Shown here piece by piece: positions 1 through 8,542 of a DNA stretch of 64,000 nt (positions are counted from its first letter, which is position 1; every line of letters starts with the position of its first letter). The notes beneath the pieces are model-generated. The model had not been told where the DNA came from. It ran no database searches and saw only the letters and a program-made list of their open reading frames with translations. Both the position numbers and the translations under genes were made by a program. The stretch is from NCBI GenBank assembly GCA_016185425.1, contig JACPNQ010000013.1, positions 1-64,000 on the forward strand, in the 5' to 3' direction. This DNA is from Acidobacteriota bacterium (lineage in GTDB: Bacteria; Acidobacteriota; Terriglobia; Bryobacterales; Bryobacteraceae).

Positions 1-97
1 AGGGCCCCACCCGTTCCCATCCCGAACACGGTAGTTAAGCCTCTCAGCCCCGATGGTACTGCACGCGCAAGTGTGTGGGAGAGTAGGAAGTCGCCCA
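1..97 (+). rRNA. rrf: 5S ribosomal RNA, 3' part
   Basis: The window opens inside a 5S rRNA gene. The conserved loop CCGTTCCCATCCCGAACACG is visible, followed by GTTAAGC and by GATGGTACTGC, and the GTGTGGGAGAGTAGG stem closes the molecule. About 20 bases at the 5' end lie outside the window. The 3' end is placed by eye near position 97, just before a strong terminator. This is presumably the last gene of an rRNA operon, of which nothing else is visible. Confidence 0.92.
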
Positions 98-106
98 AAT
101 TAATTC

Positions 107-137
107 AAAAACCCCGGCCTACCAGCCGGGGTTTTTG
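107..137 (+). terminator. Rho-independent terminator of the rRNA operon
   Basis: A GC-rich hairpin (CCCCGGC, short loop, GCCGGGG) is flanked by an A-run before and a T-run after. It lies about ten bases behind the 5S gene. The flanking A/T runs could let it also work for the convergent gene that ends at 142. Confidence 0.85.
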
Positions 138-141
138 CTTT

Positions 142-1503
142 CTAAGCTAAAATGTCCCTGACTAACTCGCCATGCACGTCCGTCAACCGGAAGTGCCGGC
201 CGCTGTAAAAGTAAGTCAGCTTGGTATGGTCTAACCCCATCAGATGTAACAGCGTCGCGTTCAGATCGTGATTGTGGACCTTCTTCTCCACAGCCCGGTA
301 TCCAAACTCGTCCGTCGCGCCATGCACGTACCCGGCCTTCACTCCGCCACCAGCGAGTAAGATCGAGTAACCGGCTGAGTTATGGTCCCGCCCGTTCTGT
401 AACTTCACCAGCGACGAATTCTCTACCGCCGGCGTCCTGCCGAACTCGGTCCCGAATACAACCAGCGTCTCATCGAGCAAACCCCTCGATGCCAGATCCT
501 CCACCAGCGCCGCCACCGCCGGGTCCGCCTTCCGGGCGTTCGCCCGGTGCGCCTGGATATCCTCGTGCGAGTCCCACGGCTGCGAATTGCCGTAGTAGAT
601 CTGGACCATCCGGACACCCTTCTCCACCAGCCGTAGCGCCATCAGGCATCCCCGGCCAAAGTCCGAATCGCCATACCGGGCCCTCGTCGCCTCCGGCTCT
701 TTGGCGATATCGAACACCTCCGGCACCTCGGTCTGCATCCGGAACGCCGTCTCCATCGACTGGATCGCCGCCTCCAGGTTCGAGTCCCCGGCCCGCTCCG
801 CCAGGTGCGCCGTATTCAACTCCTTCAGCAGGTCCAACTGCCGCCGCTGATCCTCGACCCGCTTCCGCCCCCGGTCGAGAAACTGCACCAGCTTCTTCGG
901 GTCCCGCTCCGTGGCCTTGATAAAGGTGCCCTGGAACACAGCCGGCAGAAAGGCCGGCTCCCACAAGGGCGGCCCGACGACGGGCGTCCCCGGGCACAGC
1001 ACCACATAGCCCGGCAGATTCCGGTTCTCCGTCCCTAGCCCATAAGTGAGCCATGACCCCAGCGACGGCCGCCCAGGCTGAATCGCCCCGCAGTTCATCA
1101 TGAACAGCGACGGCTCGTGGTTCGGTACATCGGTATGCATCGACCGGACGACAGTGAACCGGTCGATGTTCCGGGCGATGTTCGGAAAGATCTCGCTGAC
1201 CTCGATCCCGCTCTGGCCGTACTTCTTAAACGCGAAGGGTGAGCGCATCAGTGATCCAGTGATTCGCTCAGTCTTCGGCTGGTCGCCCGGCATCGTCTTA
1301 CCGTGGTAGCGGTCGAGCGCCGGCTTCGGATCGAACGTGTCCACCTGCGACATACCGCCATTCATCACCAGGTAGATGATGTGCTTCGCCTTCGGCGCAA
1401 AGTGCGGCACCTTGGCGGCGAACGGGTCCATCTGGCCGGCCAATGCGGCCATCCCGAAGCCGCCCGCCATCCGCGATAAGAAGTGCCGTCTGTTAGTCAA
1501 CAT
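142..1503 (-). CDS. DUF1501 family secreted protein (Tat signal)
   Basis: This is a 453-residue DUF1501 protein, a family with a sulfatase/alkaline-phosphatase-like fold that is abundant in Planctomycetes and Solibacter-type Acidobacteria. The N-terminus has a twin-arginine signal (NRRHFLSRMAGG), so export of a folded protein is expected. Family hallmarks are the block ending NGGMSQVDTFDPKP near residues 48-61 and GTEFGRTP in the C-terminal part. It starts with ATG and overlaps the end of the upstream cytochrome/DUF1549 gene by 11 bases, so the two are translationally linked. These two families are almost always paired. The biochemical role is not established; a role in polymer degradation is often assumed. 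Confidence 0.9.
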   Translation of the reverse strand: MLTNRRHFLSRMAGGFGMAALAGQMDPFAAKVPHFAPKAKHIIYLVMNGGMSQVDTFDPKPALDRYHGKTMPGDQPKTERITGSLMRSPFAFKKYGQSGIEVSEIFPNIARNIDRFTVVRSMHTDVPNHEPSLFMMNCGAIQPGRPSLGSWLTYGLGTENRNLPGYVVLCPGTPVVGPPLWEPAFLPAVFQGTFIKATERDPKKLVQFLDRGRKRVEDQRRQLDLLKELNTAHLAERAGDSNLEAAIQSMETAFRMQTEVPEVFDIAKEPEATRARYGDSDFGRGCLMALRLVEKGVRMVQIYYGNSQPWDSHEDIQAHRANARKADPAVAALVEDLASRGLLDETLVVFGTEFGRTPAVENSSLVKLQNGRDHNSAGYSILLAGGGVKAGYVHGATDEFGYRAVEKKVHNHDLNATLLHLMGLDHTKLTYFYSGRHFRLTDVHGELVRDILA

Positions 1504-4027
1504 ATAGGAACTCGTTGGAGCTTAGTAACACCTGGGCGTACTGTGCCCAGTCCGACTTACTTAAAAACGCCAGCCCCGCCCGTAACTCCGCCGGAGTTTC
1601 GGGCCGCTGGAACAGCCGCAGATAGGCGGCCCGGATCCTTTCGGAATCCGCGGTCGAGACGCACTCCATTTTCTGTGCCAGCGACTCCGCTCTAAGTCGC
1701 AGAAAGCCGGAGTTTAGAAAGAACAGTTTCTGCAGCGGTACATTAGTAACTCCCCGCTGCTCCACATGAATGGAGGTACTTGGAAAGTCAAATAACGCTA
1801 GGGTCTCGTTCTGTTGATACCGCCCAACCCGGACATATACGGTCCTCCGGACGTTGCTGTCCGACAGGTCGCCCGACTCGCCGCCCATGCGCCTGTCGAG
1901 CTCACCGCTCGCCGCCAGGATTGAGTCGCGGATCGCTTCGGCGTCCAACCGCTTCCGGTTGGCCCGCCAGAACAGCCGGTTATCCGGGTCGAGCTTCTGG
2001 CCCTCTGCCGAGGCGGCGCTCGATGCCAGATATGTCTCGGATAGGACGATCTCCCGGACCAGCGCCTTCACGGAGAGCCCCGACGCCTTGAAGCGCGCCG
2101 CCAGATATTCGAGTAGTTCCCGGTTCGCCGGCCGGTCTCCCATGAGCCCGAAGTTCGACGGGGTCCGCACCACGCCGGTCCCGAGCAGCCAGCCCCAAAC
2201 CCGGTTGGCCATGACGCGTGCCGCGATCGGGTGGGCGACGATCGTCTCGGCCAACTCCAGCCTTCCGCTCCCTCCCTGCAGCCTGCCCCCGTCCAGGCAA
2301 TTCAGGAAGTGCCGGGGCACTACCTCTCCGAGGTCGGTCGGGTTGCCCCGCTTGTTCAGAGGCAGGTCGAGCGGCTCGTCGTGCTCGCCGATCCCGTGGA
2401 AATAACCATAGGCCGGCGGCGCGGCCTTCTTCGCCACCTCCAACTCCGCCCGCAGCCCCGCCAAGTGGCGCTTGAACTCACCGGCCAGCCGTTTCTCCAC
2501 GCCCGCGTCGTCGAGCCGGAAGACAGCCTCCTTGCCGCCAATGAACTTCTGGAACAGTTGATATCGCTCCCGGTCCAGAGACTTGGTCACCACCTCAGAG
2601 CCGGGGTTGAAGTCGGCCTCTGAGTCGTAGTTGAACGGCAGAATGATCTTGCGCCGCTTCGCGAACGGATTCGTTCCGCGAATCACCGCCTGCCGGTTTT
2701 CCTCGTCCATCACTCGCTTCCGCTCTATGACGCCGAGCAGTGTCTCTTGAAACGCCCGTGCCGCTTCCGCGGAGTGCGCCGCGTGCCACGGCTTCAGGAA
2801 AGGATGATCCTCTTCCGGCTTCGCCATGTAGTCCTTGAGCCGCGTGGCGACCTCGGCGTCGACGCCCGCGGCGCCCATCAGGAAATCCGCGGACTGCCGC
2901 GCATAGATCAACGCGAGTTGATCACGCTGCGAGGCAAGGAACTGGTCGATCTCTTTCTCCAATGCCTTGATGCGCTTCTGCGAGGCTTCGAACGCGGCCA
3001 CCGTGGCTGGCGGCACGAGCGGATACTCCTTGTATTCACTGCTGGCGAATACCCCGGCGAGCGCGTAGTAATCCTTCTGCGGAATCGGATCGTACTTGTG
3101 ATCGTGGCAGCGCGCACACGCCGCCGTCAGGCCCAGAAAACCGCGGGTTACCATGTCGACGCGGTCATGCCGCTCATCCGCTCGCGCCTGCGGCGGCTGG
3201 GTGATGCCGTAGTACCAGGGTCCGAGACCGAACAGGCCGAGACCCCCGATCAGGGAGGCGTTGTCGGGCATCAGGTCGGCGGCCAGTTGGGACTTGACGA
3301 AGGTGTCGTAAGGGAGATCACGGTTGAACTGCTGAATCACCCAATCGCGGTAGCGCCAGGCGTTTGGGTAAGGCCGGGGCTGGGTGCCGGTAAAGTCGTC
3401 CTCGCCGAAGCGCGCGACATCGAGCCAGTGGCGTCCCCACCGCTCGCCGAAATGCGGCGAGGCCAGCAGTGAATCGACGAGCACGGGAACATTGCCGGAC
3501 TCCATAAACGCGGCGGCCGGCTCGCCCGATGGCGGAAGCCCTATGAGGTCGGCGAAGAGCCGGCGGAGGATCGTGCGGCGGTCGGCTCGTGGATTCGGTT
3601 GGATCGATTTCAGTCCCGCGCGGGCGTGGAAATCGATGGAGCCCGCCGCCGGCCGCAACGGCTCAGCGGCCCAGAGATTCGAGCCCGCAGCGACTCGCGA
3701 GACAGGCCACGCCGCCCCGTCGCGTATCCAGGTTTCAAGCACCGCCACTTCGGTATCGGCCAATGCCGCTCCCGGCGGCATCTTTAGCGCGCCATTGCGG
3801 CGGACCGCCTGCATCAACAAGCTGGCATCCGGAGCGCCGGCGACCACTGCCGGCCCGCGTTTCCCGCCGCGCAGGAGCGCTTCGCGTGAATCCACGCGCA
3901 GCCCCGACGCCGCGTTCTCTCCATGACACGACGCGCAACGCGCCAACAGCAGCGGCCGCACCTTGTTTTCAAATAACTCCTCGCCAGATAGACCACCGGC
4001 GAAAAGCAGCAGCAGCGCAATCCTCAC
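1493..4027 (-). CDS. Planctomycete-type cytochrome c / DUF1549 / DUF1553 protein
   Basis: This is an 844-residue secreted protein. A short signal peptide (residues 1-15) is followed by a PSCyt1-type cytochrome domain with haem motif CASCH at 31-35, then DUF1549 (about 150-350) with a second CxxCH, CARCH at 304-308, and a C-terminal DUF1553 (from about 580). Covalent haem attachment in the periplasm is therefore expected. Start is GTG, 12 bases after the methyltransferase stop. The DUF1501 partner follows with overlap. Family knowledge supports a redox or hydrolytic role with the DUF1501 partner, but no substrate is known. Confidence 0.9.
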   Translation of the reverse strand: MRIALLLLFAGGLSGEELFENKVRPLLLARCASCHGENAASGLRVDSREALLRGGKRGPAVVAGAPDASLLMQAVRRNGALKMPPGAALADTEVAVLETWIRDGAAWPVSRVAAGSNLWAAEPLRPAAGSIDFHARAGLKSIQPNPRADRRTILRRLFADLIGLPPSGEPAAAFMESGNVPVLVDSLLASPHFGERWGRHWLDVARFGEDDFTGTQPRPYPNAWRYRDWVIQQFNRDLPYDTFVKSQLAADLMPDNASLIGGLGLFGLGPWYYGITQPPQARADERHDRVDMVTRGFLGLTAACARCHDHKYDPIPQKDYYALAGVFASSEYKEYPLVPPATVAAFEASQKRIKALEKEIDQFLASQRDQLALIYARQSADFLMGAAGVDAEVATRLKDYMAKPEEDHPFLKPWHAAHSAEAARAFQETLLGVIERKRVMDEENRQAVIRGTNPFAKRRKIILPFNYDSEADFNPGSEVVTKSLDRERYQLFQKFIGGKEAVFRLDDAGVEKRLAGEFKRHLAGLRAELEVAKKAAPPAYGYFHGIGEHDEPLDLPLNKRGNPTDLGEVVPRHFLNCLDGGRLQGGSGRLELAETIVAHPIAARVMANRVWGWLLGTGVVRTPSNFGLMGDRPANRELLEYLAARFKASGLSVKALVREIVLSETYLASSAASAEGQKLDPDNRLFWRANRKRLDAEAIRDSILAASGELDRRMGGESGDLSDSNVRRTVYVRVGRYQQNETLALFDFPSTSIHVEQRGVTNVPLQKLFFLNSGFLRLRAESLAQKMECVSTADSERIRAAYLRLFQRPETPAELRAGLAFLSKSDWAQYAQVLLSSNEFLYVD

Positions 4028-4039
4028 GATGCGCTTATT

Positions 4040-4687
4040 CTATCGTTCGGCCAGCCAAACGAGAAACAACCCGTCCGGATCCACGTCCTCCCAGTAACTG
4101 ATTGGCCGGCTTTCGACCTTGCCGCAATGCCGGCGCAGCAATCCTTCCAACTCCTTTTGCCCGAACCACCGCTCCCATTCCGGCGTCTCCAGCCGCCCCC
4201 AGTGATCTTTGTTCTTGTCGATGATCACTATCCGCCCGCCCGGCTTCACCACGCGGCACAACTCGGCCACGGCGCCTGAGATGTCCACAGCATGCTCCAG
4301 AGACTCGGTGGCATACAAGGCGTCAAACGCGCCAGTTGCGTAGGGCAGGGCAGTCAGCGATCCCGCGCAGGGCATCAGCGGCGCTTCGACAAACCGCAAC
4401 ATCGCCATGGCAATGTCCATTGCGTGAATCCGCGCCGCCGGATGCTCGCCCAGCAACACCCGCGCAAACCGTCCTTTGCCGCAGCCCGCGTCGAGCACGC
4501 GTTTCCCTGCCAGATCGCCAAACGTCTGGAGAATCACGCGCACATGGAGAATCCGCGGATCGATTGTCGATGGGAAATGCTCCTCGTCCGCGGCCGACTC
4601 TTCAAACGAGCGGCGGATCCGCTGCTGCAGATCCGCCGTCAATGCCGGAGTCTTCCCTCCAAACAACCGCCGCACCCAGTTCCTCAC
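4040..4687 (-). CDS. Class I SAM-dependent methyltransferase
   Basis: This 215-residue protein has the Rossmann-type methyltransferase motif I VLDAGCGKGRFA, a following acidic strand end (IHAMDIA), and a later ESLEHAVD stretch typical of Methyltransf_11 enzymes. The post-motif III segment VVKPGGRIVIIDKNKD is also present. The GTG start overlaps the phosphofructokinase stop (GTGA), implying translational coupling. The substrate cannot be told from sequence; small-molecule, lipid or quinone targets are all possible. Confidence 0.82.
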   Translation of the reverse strand: MRNWVRRLFGGKTPALTADLQQRIRRSFEESAADEEHFPSTIDPRILHVRVILQTFGDLAGKRVLDAGCGKGRFARVLLGEHPAARIHAMDIAMAMLRFVEAPLMPCAGSLTALPYATGAFDALYATESLEHAVDISGAVAELCRVVKPGGRIVIIDKNKDHWGRLETPEWERWFGQKELEGLLRRHCGKVESRPISYWEDVDPDGLFLVWLAER

Positions 4688-5868
4688 GGATTGGTCAGAA
4701 AAATCGGCACGCCCGCTTTGCTCTTGTAGTTGGGCCGGTAGCGCTCCACGTTGTACATGGTGCTCACGTCCACTTTACGCGGTCCCAGCTTCGGATCGGG
4801 GATTTCGACCATCCGGTAACGGCCGTCGTTGATCGCGGCCATCAGGCCGCTCTTGCCTTCCAGAATCGCGTCGAACGCCATGTTGCCGAACGTCGTCGCA
4901 ACCAGCTTGTCGGTGAAGTCCGGCGAGCCGCCGCGCAGGTCGTAGGTCAGGTCGCTGACGATGCATTCGAGTTTCGCGCGTTTTTTCAACTCGTCGGCGA
5001 ACGCCTCGCCGACGTTCATCTTTTTGCGGTGGCCGTAGTCGTCCGGCTCGCCGTATTCCTGCACCACGTAGCCTTCCCACGCCGCGCCTTCGCTGAGAAT
5101 TACCAACGCATACCGCGAAGGATTCTTCTTCTTGTCGGACGCGATCAGCTCTGTCATCTTTTCGATGTCGAACGCATACTCCGGAATGCCGCAGCGGATC
5201 GACGTGACGTAGGCCGTATAGAGCGCCGTGTAGCCGGCGTCGCGCCCGAACACGCGGAATACGCCCACGCGCTCATGCGAGCCGACGGTCGTGCGCTGCC
5301 GCTGAATCGCGTCGTGGGCGCGCGTAATTGCCGTCGAAAATCCGATGCAATACTCGGTGTTCCGCACGTCGTTGTCCATCGTCTTCGGCACACAGACAAC
5401 CTTAAAACCCTGCGCGTGCAGCTTCTGCGCGTAGCTCAAGGTATCGTCGCCGCCGATCGCCACAAGCGTATCCACTCCAAGCGATTCGAGGTTCTTGATG
5501 ACGTGCTTGGAGACGTCCCAGGCCTTGTACGTCTCGCCCTTTTTCGTCACCATCTCACTCGGGTAACTATCCGGGCTGAGGAAGGCGGGCAGCTTCCGCA
5601 TCTTCGCCGGATTCGTGCGGCTTGAATGGAGATAGGTGCCGCCTGTACGGTCAATCGTGCGCGTGTTCATCGTGTCGAGCGGCCGCAGGTAGTCGGTTTT
5701 CGACTGCTCGTCGTCCATGTTCAGATGGGTAAGTCCTTCCCAGCCGCGCCGAAAACCAATCACATCCATTCCCGCTTCAAAGGCGCGATAGGTGACGCCT
5801 TTGATTACTGAGTTCAACCCCGGCACGTCACCACCGCCGGTAAGAATTCCAATACGCTTTTGAGGCAT
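4684..5868 (-). CDS. 6-phosphofructokinase, pyrophosphate-type signature
   Basis: This 394-residue protein of the PfkA family phosphorylates fructose 6-phosphate in glycolysis. The phosphoryl-donor loop GILTGGGDVPGLN begins at residue 7. Two diagnostic positions point to pyrophosphate rather than ATP as donor: GGDDT at 139-143 (Asp where ATP enzymes have Gly) and PKTMDND at 161-167 (Lys where ATP enzymes have Gly). The start was set at ATG 5868, where homology begins; an upstream in-frame extension to 5949 looks non-homologous. It is the first gene of a four-gene operon. The cofactor call is an inference from two residues. Confidence 0.88.
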   Translation of the reverse strand: MPQKRIGILTGGGDVPGLNSVIKGVTYRAFEAGMDVIGFRRGWEGLTHLNMDDEQSKTDYLRPLDTMNTRTIDRTGGTYLHSSRTNPAKMRKLPAFLSPDSYPSEMVTKKGETYKAWDVSKHVIKNLESLGVDTLVAIGGDDTLSYAQKLHAQGFKVVCVPKTMDNDVRNTEYCIGFSTAITRAHDAIQRQRTTVGSHERVGVFRVFGRDAGYTALYTAYVTSIRCGIPEYAFDIEKMTELIASDKKKNPSRYALVILSEGAAWEGYVVQEYGEPDDYGHRKKMNVGEAFADELKKRAKLECIVSDLTYDLRGGSPDFTDKLVATTFGNMAFDAILEGKSGLMAAINDGRYRMVEIPDPKLGPRKVDVSTMYNVERYRPNYKSKAGVPIFLTNP

Positions 5869-5950
5869 TTTTCTCGATTGTACCAAGTCACTTGGAGATC
5901 CCCGTGCTATTCTTCGATGGGCGCTGGAGCCCGGCGAAAGGAGAGTCAAC

Positions 5951-6391
5951 GTGCCGGCAAAGTCAGGAGATCTCGTCCGCGTGCACTATAAAGGAACGCT
6001 CGCGGATGGGACGGTATTCGACTCAAGCGAGGGGCGGGAACCCCTTGAATTTACACTCGGCCAGGGCCAGGTCATTCCCGGATTTGATAGCGCTGTGACA
6101 GGGTTGGAAGTCGGCGGCAGTATTGTCAGCACGATCCCGGCTGATGAAGCCTACGGTCCGATGCGCGAGGAGATGGTCATCAAGATTCCGAAAGACCAAT
6201 TTCCCGAGGATATGCCGCTTGAGGTGGGACAGGAACTGCAGCTTCAGGGCCCTGGCGGGTTCCTCGTCGCGCAGGTTGTCGAGATGGATGAACAGGGGGT
6301 AGTGCTCGACGCGAATCATCCGCTTGCGGGAGAAGATCTGACGTTTGCGATTACGCTGGAGTCGATCGGGAGCAAGCTGATTATTCCGTGA
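5951..6391 (+). CDS. FKBP-type peptidyl-prolyl isomerase, SlyD-like
   Basis: This is a 146-residue cytoplasmic prolyl isomerase and chaperone of the SlyD type. The split FKBP domain (VRVHYKGTLADGTVFDSS at the N-terminus, GQGQVIPGFDSAVTGLEVG next) is interrupted by the insert-in-flap domain (about residues 70-120), with the closing strand near DLTFAITLESI. No His-rich metal tail is present, so the nickel-storage function of E. coli SlyD is probably absent. The GTG start at 5951 has an AAAGGAG ribosome site seven bases ahead. It overlaps the next gene by four bases. Confidence 0.9.
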   Translation: MPAKSGDLVRVHYKGTLADGTVFDSSEGREPLEFTLGQGQVIPGFDSAVTGLEVGGSIVSTIPADEAYGPMREEMVIKIPKDQFPEDMPLEVGQELQLQGPGGFLVAQVVEMDEQGVVLDANHPLAGEDLTFAITLESIGSKLIIP

Positions 6392-7164
6392 TCCACGCCG
6401 ATCGCAAGCTCGCCGCGCGCTTGGAGCAAGCCTCCGCCGCGCTCGGCCGCGACGCTGTCCGCGCGCATCGCGAGCTATTCACCAACTCCGAAGCCGAGGC
6501 TCTGCCCTGCGGCAGCGGCGTCGCGGTGTTTCTCAACGAAGATTCGCCGCTCACGCAAGTCCGCGGCGCCGGGATGGACGAGCTCGATCTCGATGCCGTC
6601 GAGCAGTTCTTTGCGAACCGCGTCGCGCCCGTCTCCTTCACGCTCACGCCGTTCGCATCGGACGCGCTTTGGACGCAGCTCTCCCGCCGCGAGTACGAGA
6701 TCGGCCAGTTCGAAAACGTTCTCGTTCGCGGGGTTACTCCGGCCGACATCACCAGCGATGAAGAGGTAATGCTCGCGGCCGATGCCCAGGAGTGGGCGGC
6801 GGCGATGGCGGAGGCGTTTTTCGGCGACGTGAGCGCCATGGGCCTCGATCTCACGCGGACGCTCCATGCGATCCCGACCTGCCGCAGCTTGATTGTGCGT
6901 GCTGGTGCGGTACTGGCCGCGGGCGCGCAGATCGACATCCGCGACGGGCTCGGTGTTTTTCAGTGCGACGGAACGCGGCCGGCGTTTCGCGGACTCGGTC
7001 TGCAGGCGAAGCTTATCCGCGCGCGTCTCTCGCTGGCCGCCGAGGCCGGCTGCGATCTTGTGACCGCCGACACATTCCCGGGTAGCCAGTCCCAGCGCAA
7101 CTACGAACGGCTCGGCTTTCAGGTGGCGTATACGAAGATGACGCTCATCAAGCCGTGTTTCTAG
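6388..7164 (+). CDS. GNAT family N-acetyltransferase
   Basis: This 258-residue protein has a C-terminal GNAT fold. The acetyl-CoA pyrophosphate loop reads RPAFRGLGLQAKLI, and the NYERLGFQVAYTK end is typical of GNAT strand 6/7. The N-terminal 110 residues resemble a second, degenerate acyltransferase half. The GTG start overlaps the FKBP stop (GTGA), so it is translationally coupled to it. The substrate is unknown. Confidence 0.82.
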   Translation: MIHADRKLAARLEQASAALGRDAVRAHRELFTNSEAEALPCGSGVAVFLNEDSPLTQVRGAGMDELDLDAVEQFFANRVAPVSFTLTPFASDALWTQLSRREYEIGQFENVLVRGVTPADITSDEEVMLAADAQEWAAAMAEAFFGDVSAMGLDLTRTLHAIPTCRSLIVRAGAVLAAGAQIDIRDGLGVFQCDGTRPAFRGLGLQAKLIRARLSLAAEAGCDLVTADTFPGSQSQRNYERLGFQVAYTKMTLIKPCF

Positions 7165-7233
7165 GGCGGCCAAACTCCACCACGCACCCGGCCGAACGCC
7201 TGCCATTGCTATGATTCTCAGCAGGCTGTTGGT

Positions 7234-7893
7234 ATGAAATCCTGGATCGCAAGCCCGTGGACTGTTTGCTGGCTCATCGCATTCGGAAGTGGAGTGGCCT
7301 CCGGCTTTCAGGAGGCTGCCGCTCCCACCGGCGCTGCGACGGAACGGGAGCGGGATACTTACAGAATCTATTCGCTTCTATTAAGAAACCCGCAGACCAG
7401 CCATGGTGCGGACGACAACGCGCGTTACCTGATAGCGGCAACCGCGCGGGTAGAGCGTTGGCAACCGGTGCCGTGTGTGGCGCCCCCAAAATCGCGCGAA
7501 GCGGAGTTTCGCGAAGTGCTGGCCGACTTCGAGAGCAGAAAGATGGGCGACAGGAAGTTGCAGCGGAGATTCTCGACCAGCAAGCCTTACGAACTGCTAT
7601 CCGGCGCAGATGTTGCGGCGTTTCAGAGGCAGCGCGGCTTGCAATCTTCCGGCCGCGAAGAGAGTCAGGCTCGCTTTAGGGGAGTTACAGACGTGTTTAC
7701 TTTTGACGACGTGTACTTCAGCAAGGACGGCAGGCTTGCGTTGACGGCGATGTCCACCTGGTGCGGCGGACTCTGTGGGAAGCACGCTTGGCGGGTCTTT
7801 GAGAAGACATCGGCGACAGAAGAATGGCAGGAGCAGCCTTGGGTGACCTGCATGACGATGGCGAAAGCGCCAGCCAAGTCCCCGGCTCCATAG
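7234..7893 (+). CDS. Hypothetical secreted protein with recently altered C-terminus
   Basis: This 219-residue protein has an N-terminal signal peptide (TVCWLIAFGSGVASGFQ). I recognise no family. A WCGGLCG cysteine pair lies near residue 173. The last roughly 8 codons lie inside sequence that, on the other strand, still encodes the conserved GLGW end of a VapC-like toxin remnant, so the present stop codon is probably secondary and the native C-terminus lost. ATG start; no strong ribosome site. Confidence 0.6.
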   Translation: MKSWIASPWTVCWLIAFGSGVASGFQEAAAPTGAATERERDTYRIYSLLLRNPQTSHGADDNARYLIAATARVERWQPVPCVAPPKSREAEFREVLADFESRKMGDRKLQRRFSTSKPYELLSGADVAAFQRQRGLQSSGREESQARFRGVTDVFTFDDVYFSKDGRLALTAMSTWCGGLCGKHAWRVFEKTSATEEWQEQPWVTCMTMAKAPAKSPAP

Positions 7894-8103
7894 ATCCTCC
7901 TCTCCCATTAGGGGCATCGCCTCCTCATCGGAAGCCGGCACCACGAATGGCAGGGCCGGAAGATACTCGTGAATCGTGGCGCGTTTCTTCATGCTCTCGC
8001 ACGCCAATTCGCCGATGATAAACGGGTGAATGAAAACCGTTCCGGCTTCCAACTCCGCACGGAGCGGTCCATCGTCACGTCGAAAATGATCTATCCAGAC
8101 CGA
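7870..8103 (-). pseudogene. VapC-type PIN-domain toxin remnant
   Basis: The minus strand encodes a clearly VapC-like stretch: SVWIDHFR, then TVFIHPFIIGELACES, LPALPFVVPASDEEAM and WSRGLGW. These match the middle of PIN-domain ribonuclease toxins. The N-terminal strand carrying the first catalytic Asp is replaced by VapB-derived sequence, and the C-terminal catalytic part beyond GLGW is gone. A nuclease lacking these acidic residues cannot be active. Confidence 0.75.
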
Positions 8104-8173
8104 ATGCAGCGCTGACTCGCGCCCGATCCACCAGCGTCTGGTCAATGATCAGCGCCGTTCGCATATGCATCAT
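8104..8173 (-). pseudogene. VapB-type antitoxin N-terminal fragment
   Basis: On the minus strand an ATG (8173, 8170 or 8164, all in frame) opens a reading frame beginning MRTALIIDQTLVDRARVSA. This is the N-terminal ribbon pattern (RTxLxID, then LVDRA) of type II VapB antitoxins. After about 20 residues homology stops and VapC homology begins in another frame. A deletion removed the rest of vapB and the start of vapC. Confidence 0.65.
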
Positions 8174-8183
8174 TGATGCATAT
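8163..8183. promoter_or_regulatory. Perfect palindrome, likely VapB operator
   Basis: ATATGCATCA, one base, TGATGCATAT form a perfect 10-bp inverted repeat. It overlaps the start codons of the antitoxin fragment and touches the stop of the YjbR-like gene. VapB ribbon-helix-helix antitoxins autoregulate through such palindromes at their own start, so this is best read as a relic operator. Confidence 0.6.
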
Positions 8184-8542
8184 CATTTCAATGCCTTGCC
8201 GGAGTTCCGATAGCTCATCTCCAACAACTCCGCGATCTCGTTCCAGTCCGGCTTGGTGTTGTCGAGCTTCAAGCTCACCCAGCCGTGTTGCCCGACATAG
8301 GGCGTCTTCACGAATCGAGGGTCTTTCAGGAAGATCCCCTGATCTTCCTTCGCCGCCTTGAAGCAAAGCGACCACTGCCCATCCTGCTGCCCGAAGACCG
8401 ACAACATCTTCCCCTTCACTCCGCCCACGCGGAACCAGGGATGGCCGAACGATTCGGTCTCCACAACGCCAGGCATCGCCAGCGCGATCTTCCGGAATTT
8501 CTCCAGATACCGTTTTCCGCGCGCATCAAGCTCCAAGTGCAC
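8183..8542 (-). CDS. MmcQ/YjbR family protein
   Basis: This 119-residue protein is of the MmcQ/YjbR (CyaY-like fold) family. Family signs are the start AMPGVVETESFGHPWFRVGGK-like block and the closing GWVSLKLD with ELLEMSYR. Some members bind DNA, but no function is settled. It is the last gene of the LPS-type operon, overlapping the methyltransferase gene by 17 bases. Its stop touches the palindrome of the vapBC remnant. Confidence 0.82.
   Translation of the reverse strand: MHLELDARGKRYLEKFRKIALAMPGVVETESFGHPWFRVGGVKGKMLSVFGQQDGQWSLCFKAAKEDQGIFLKDPRFVKTPYVGQHGWVSLKLDNTKPDWNEIAELLEMSYRNSGKALK

Noticed and set aside
2747..3472. Long plus-strand open frame (241 codons) opposite the DUF1549 gene
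   Set aside because: Antisense shadow of a well-supported gene in GC-rich DNA; Arg-rich composition and no domain signal.
4336..5625. 429-codon plus-strand open frame opposite phosphofructokinase
   Set aside because: The minus-strand frame has clear PFK motifs; the plus-strand product is Arg/His-rich without any recognisable motif.
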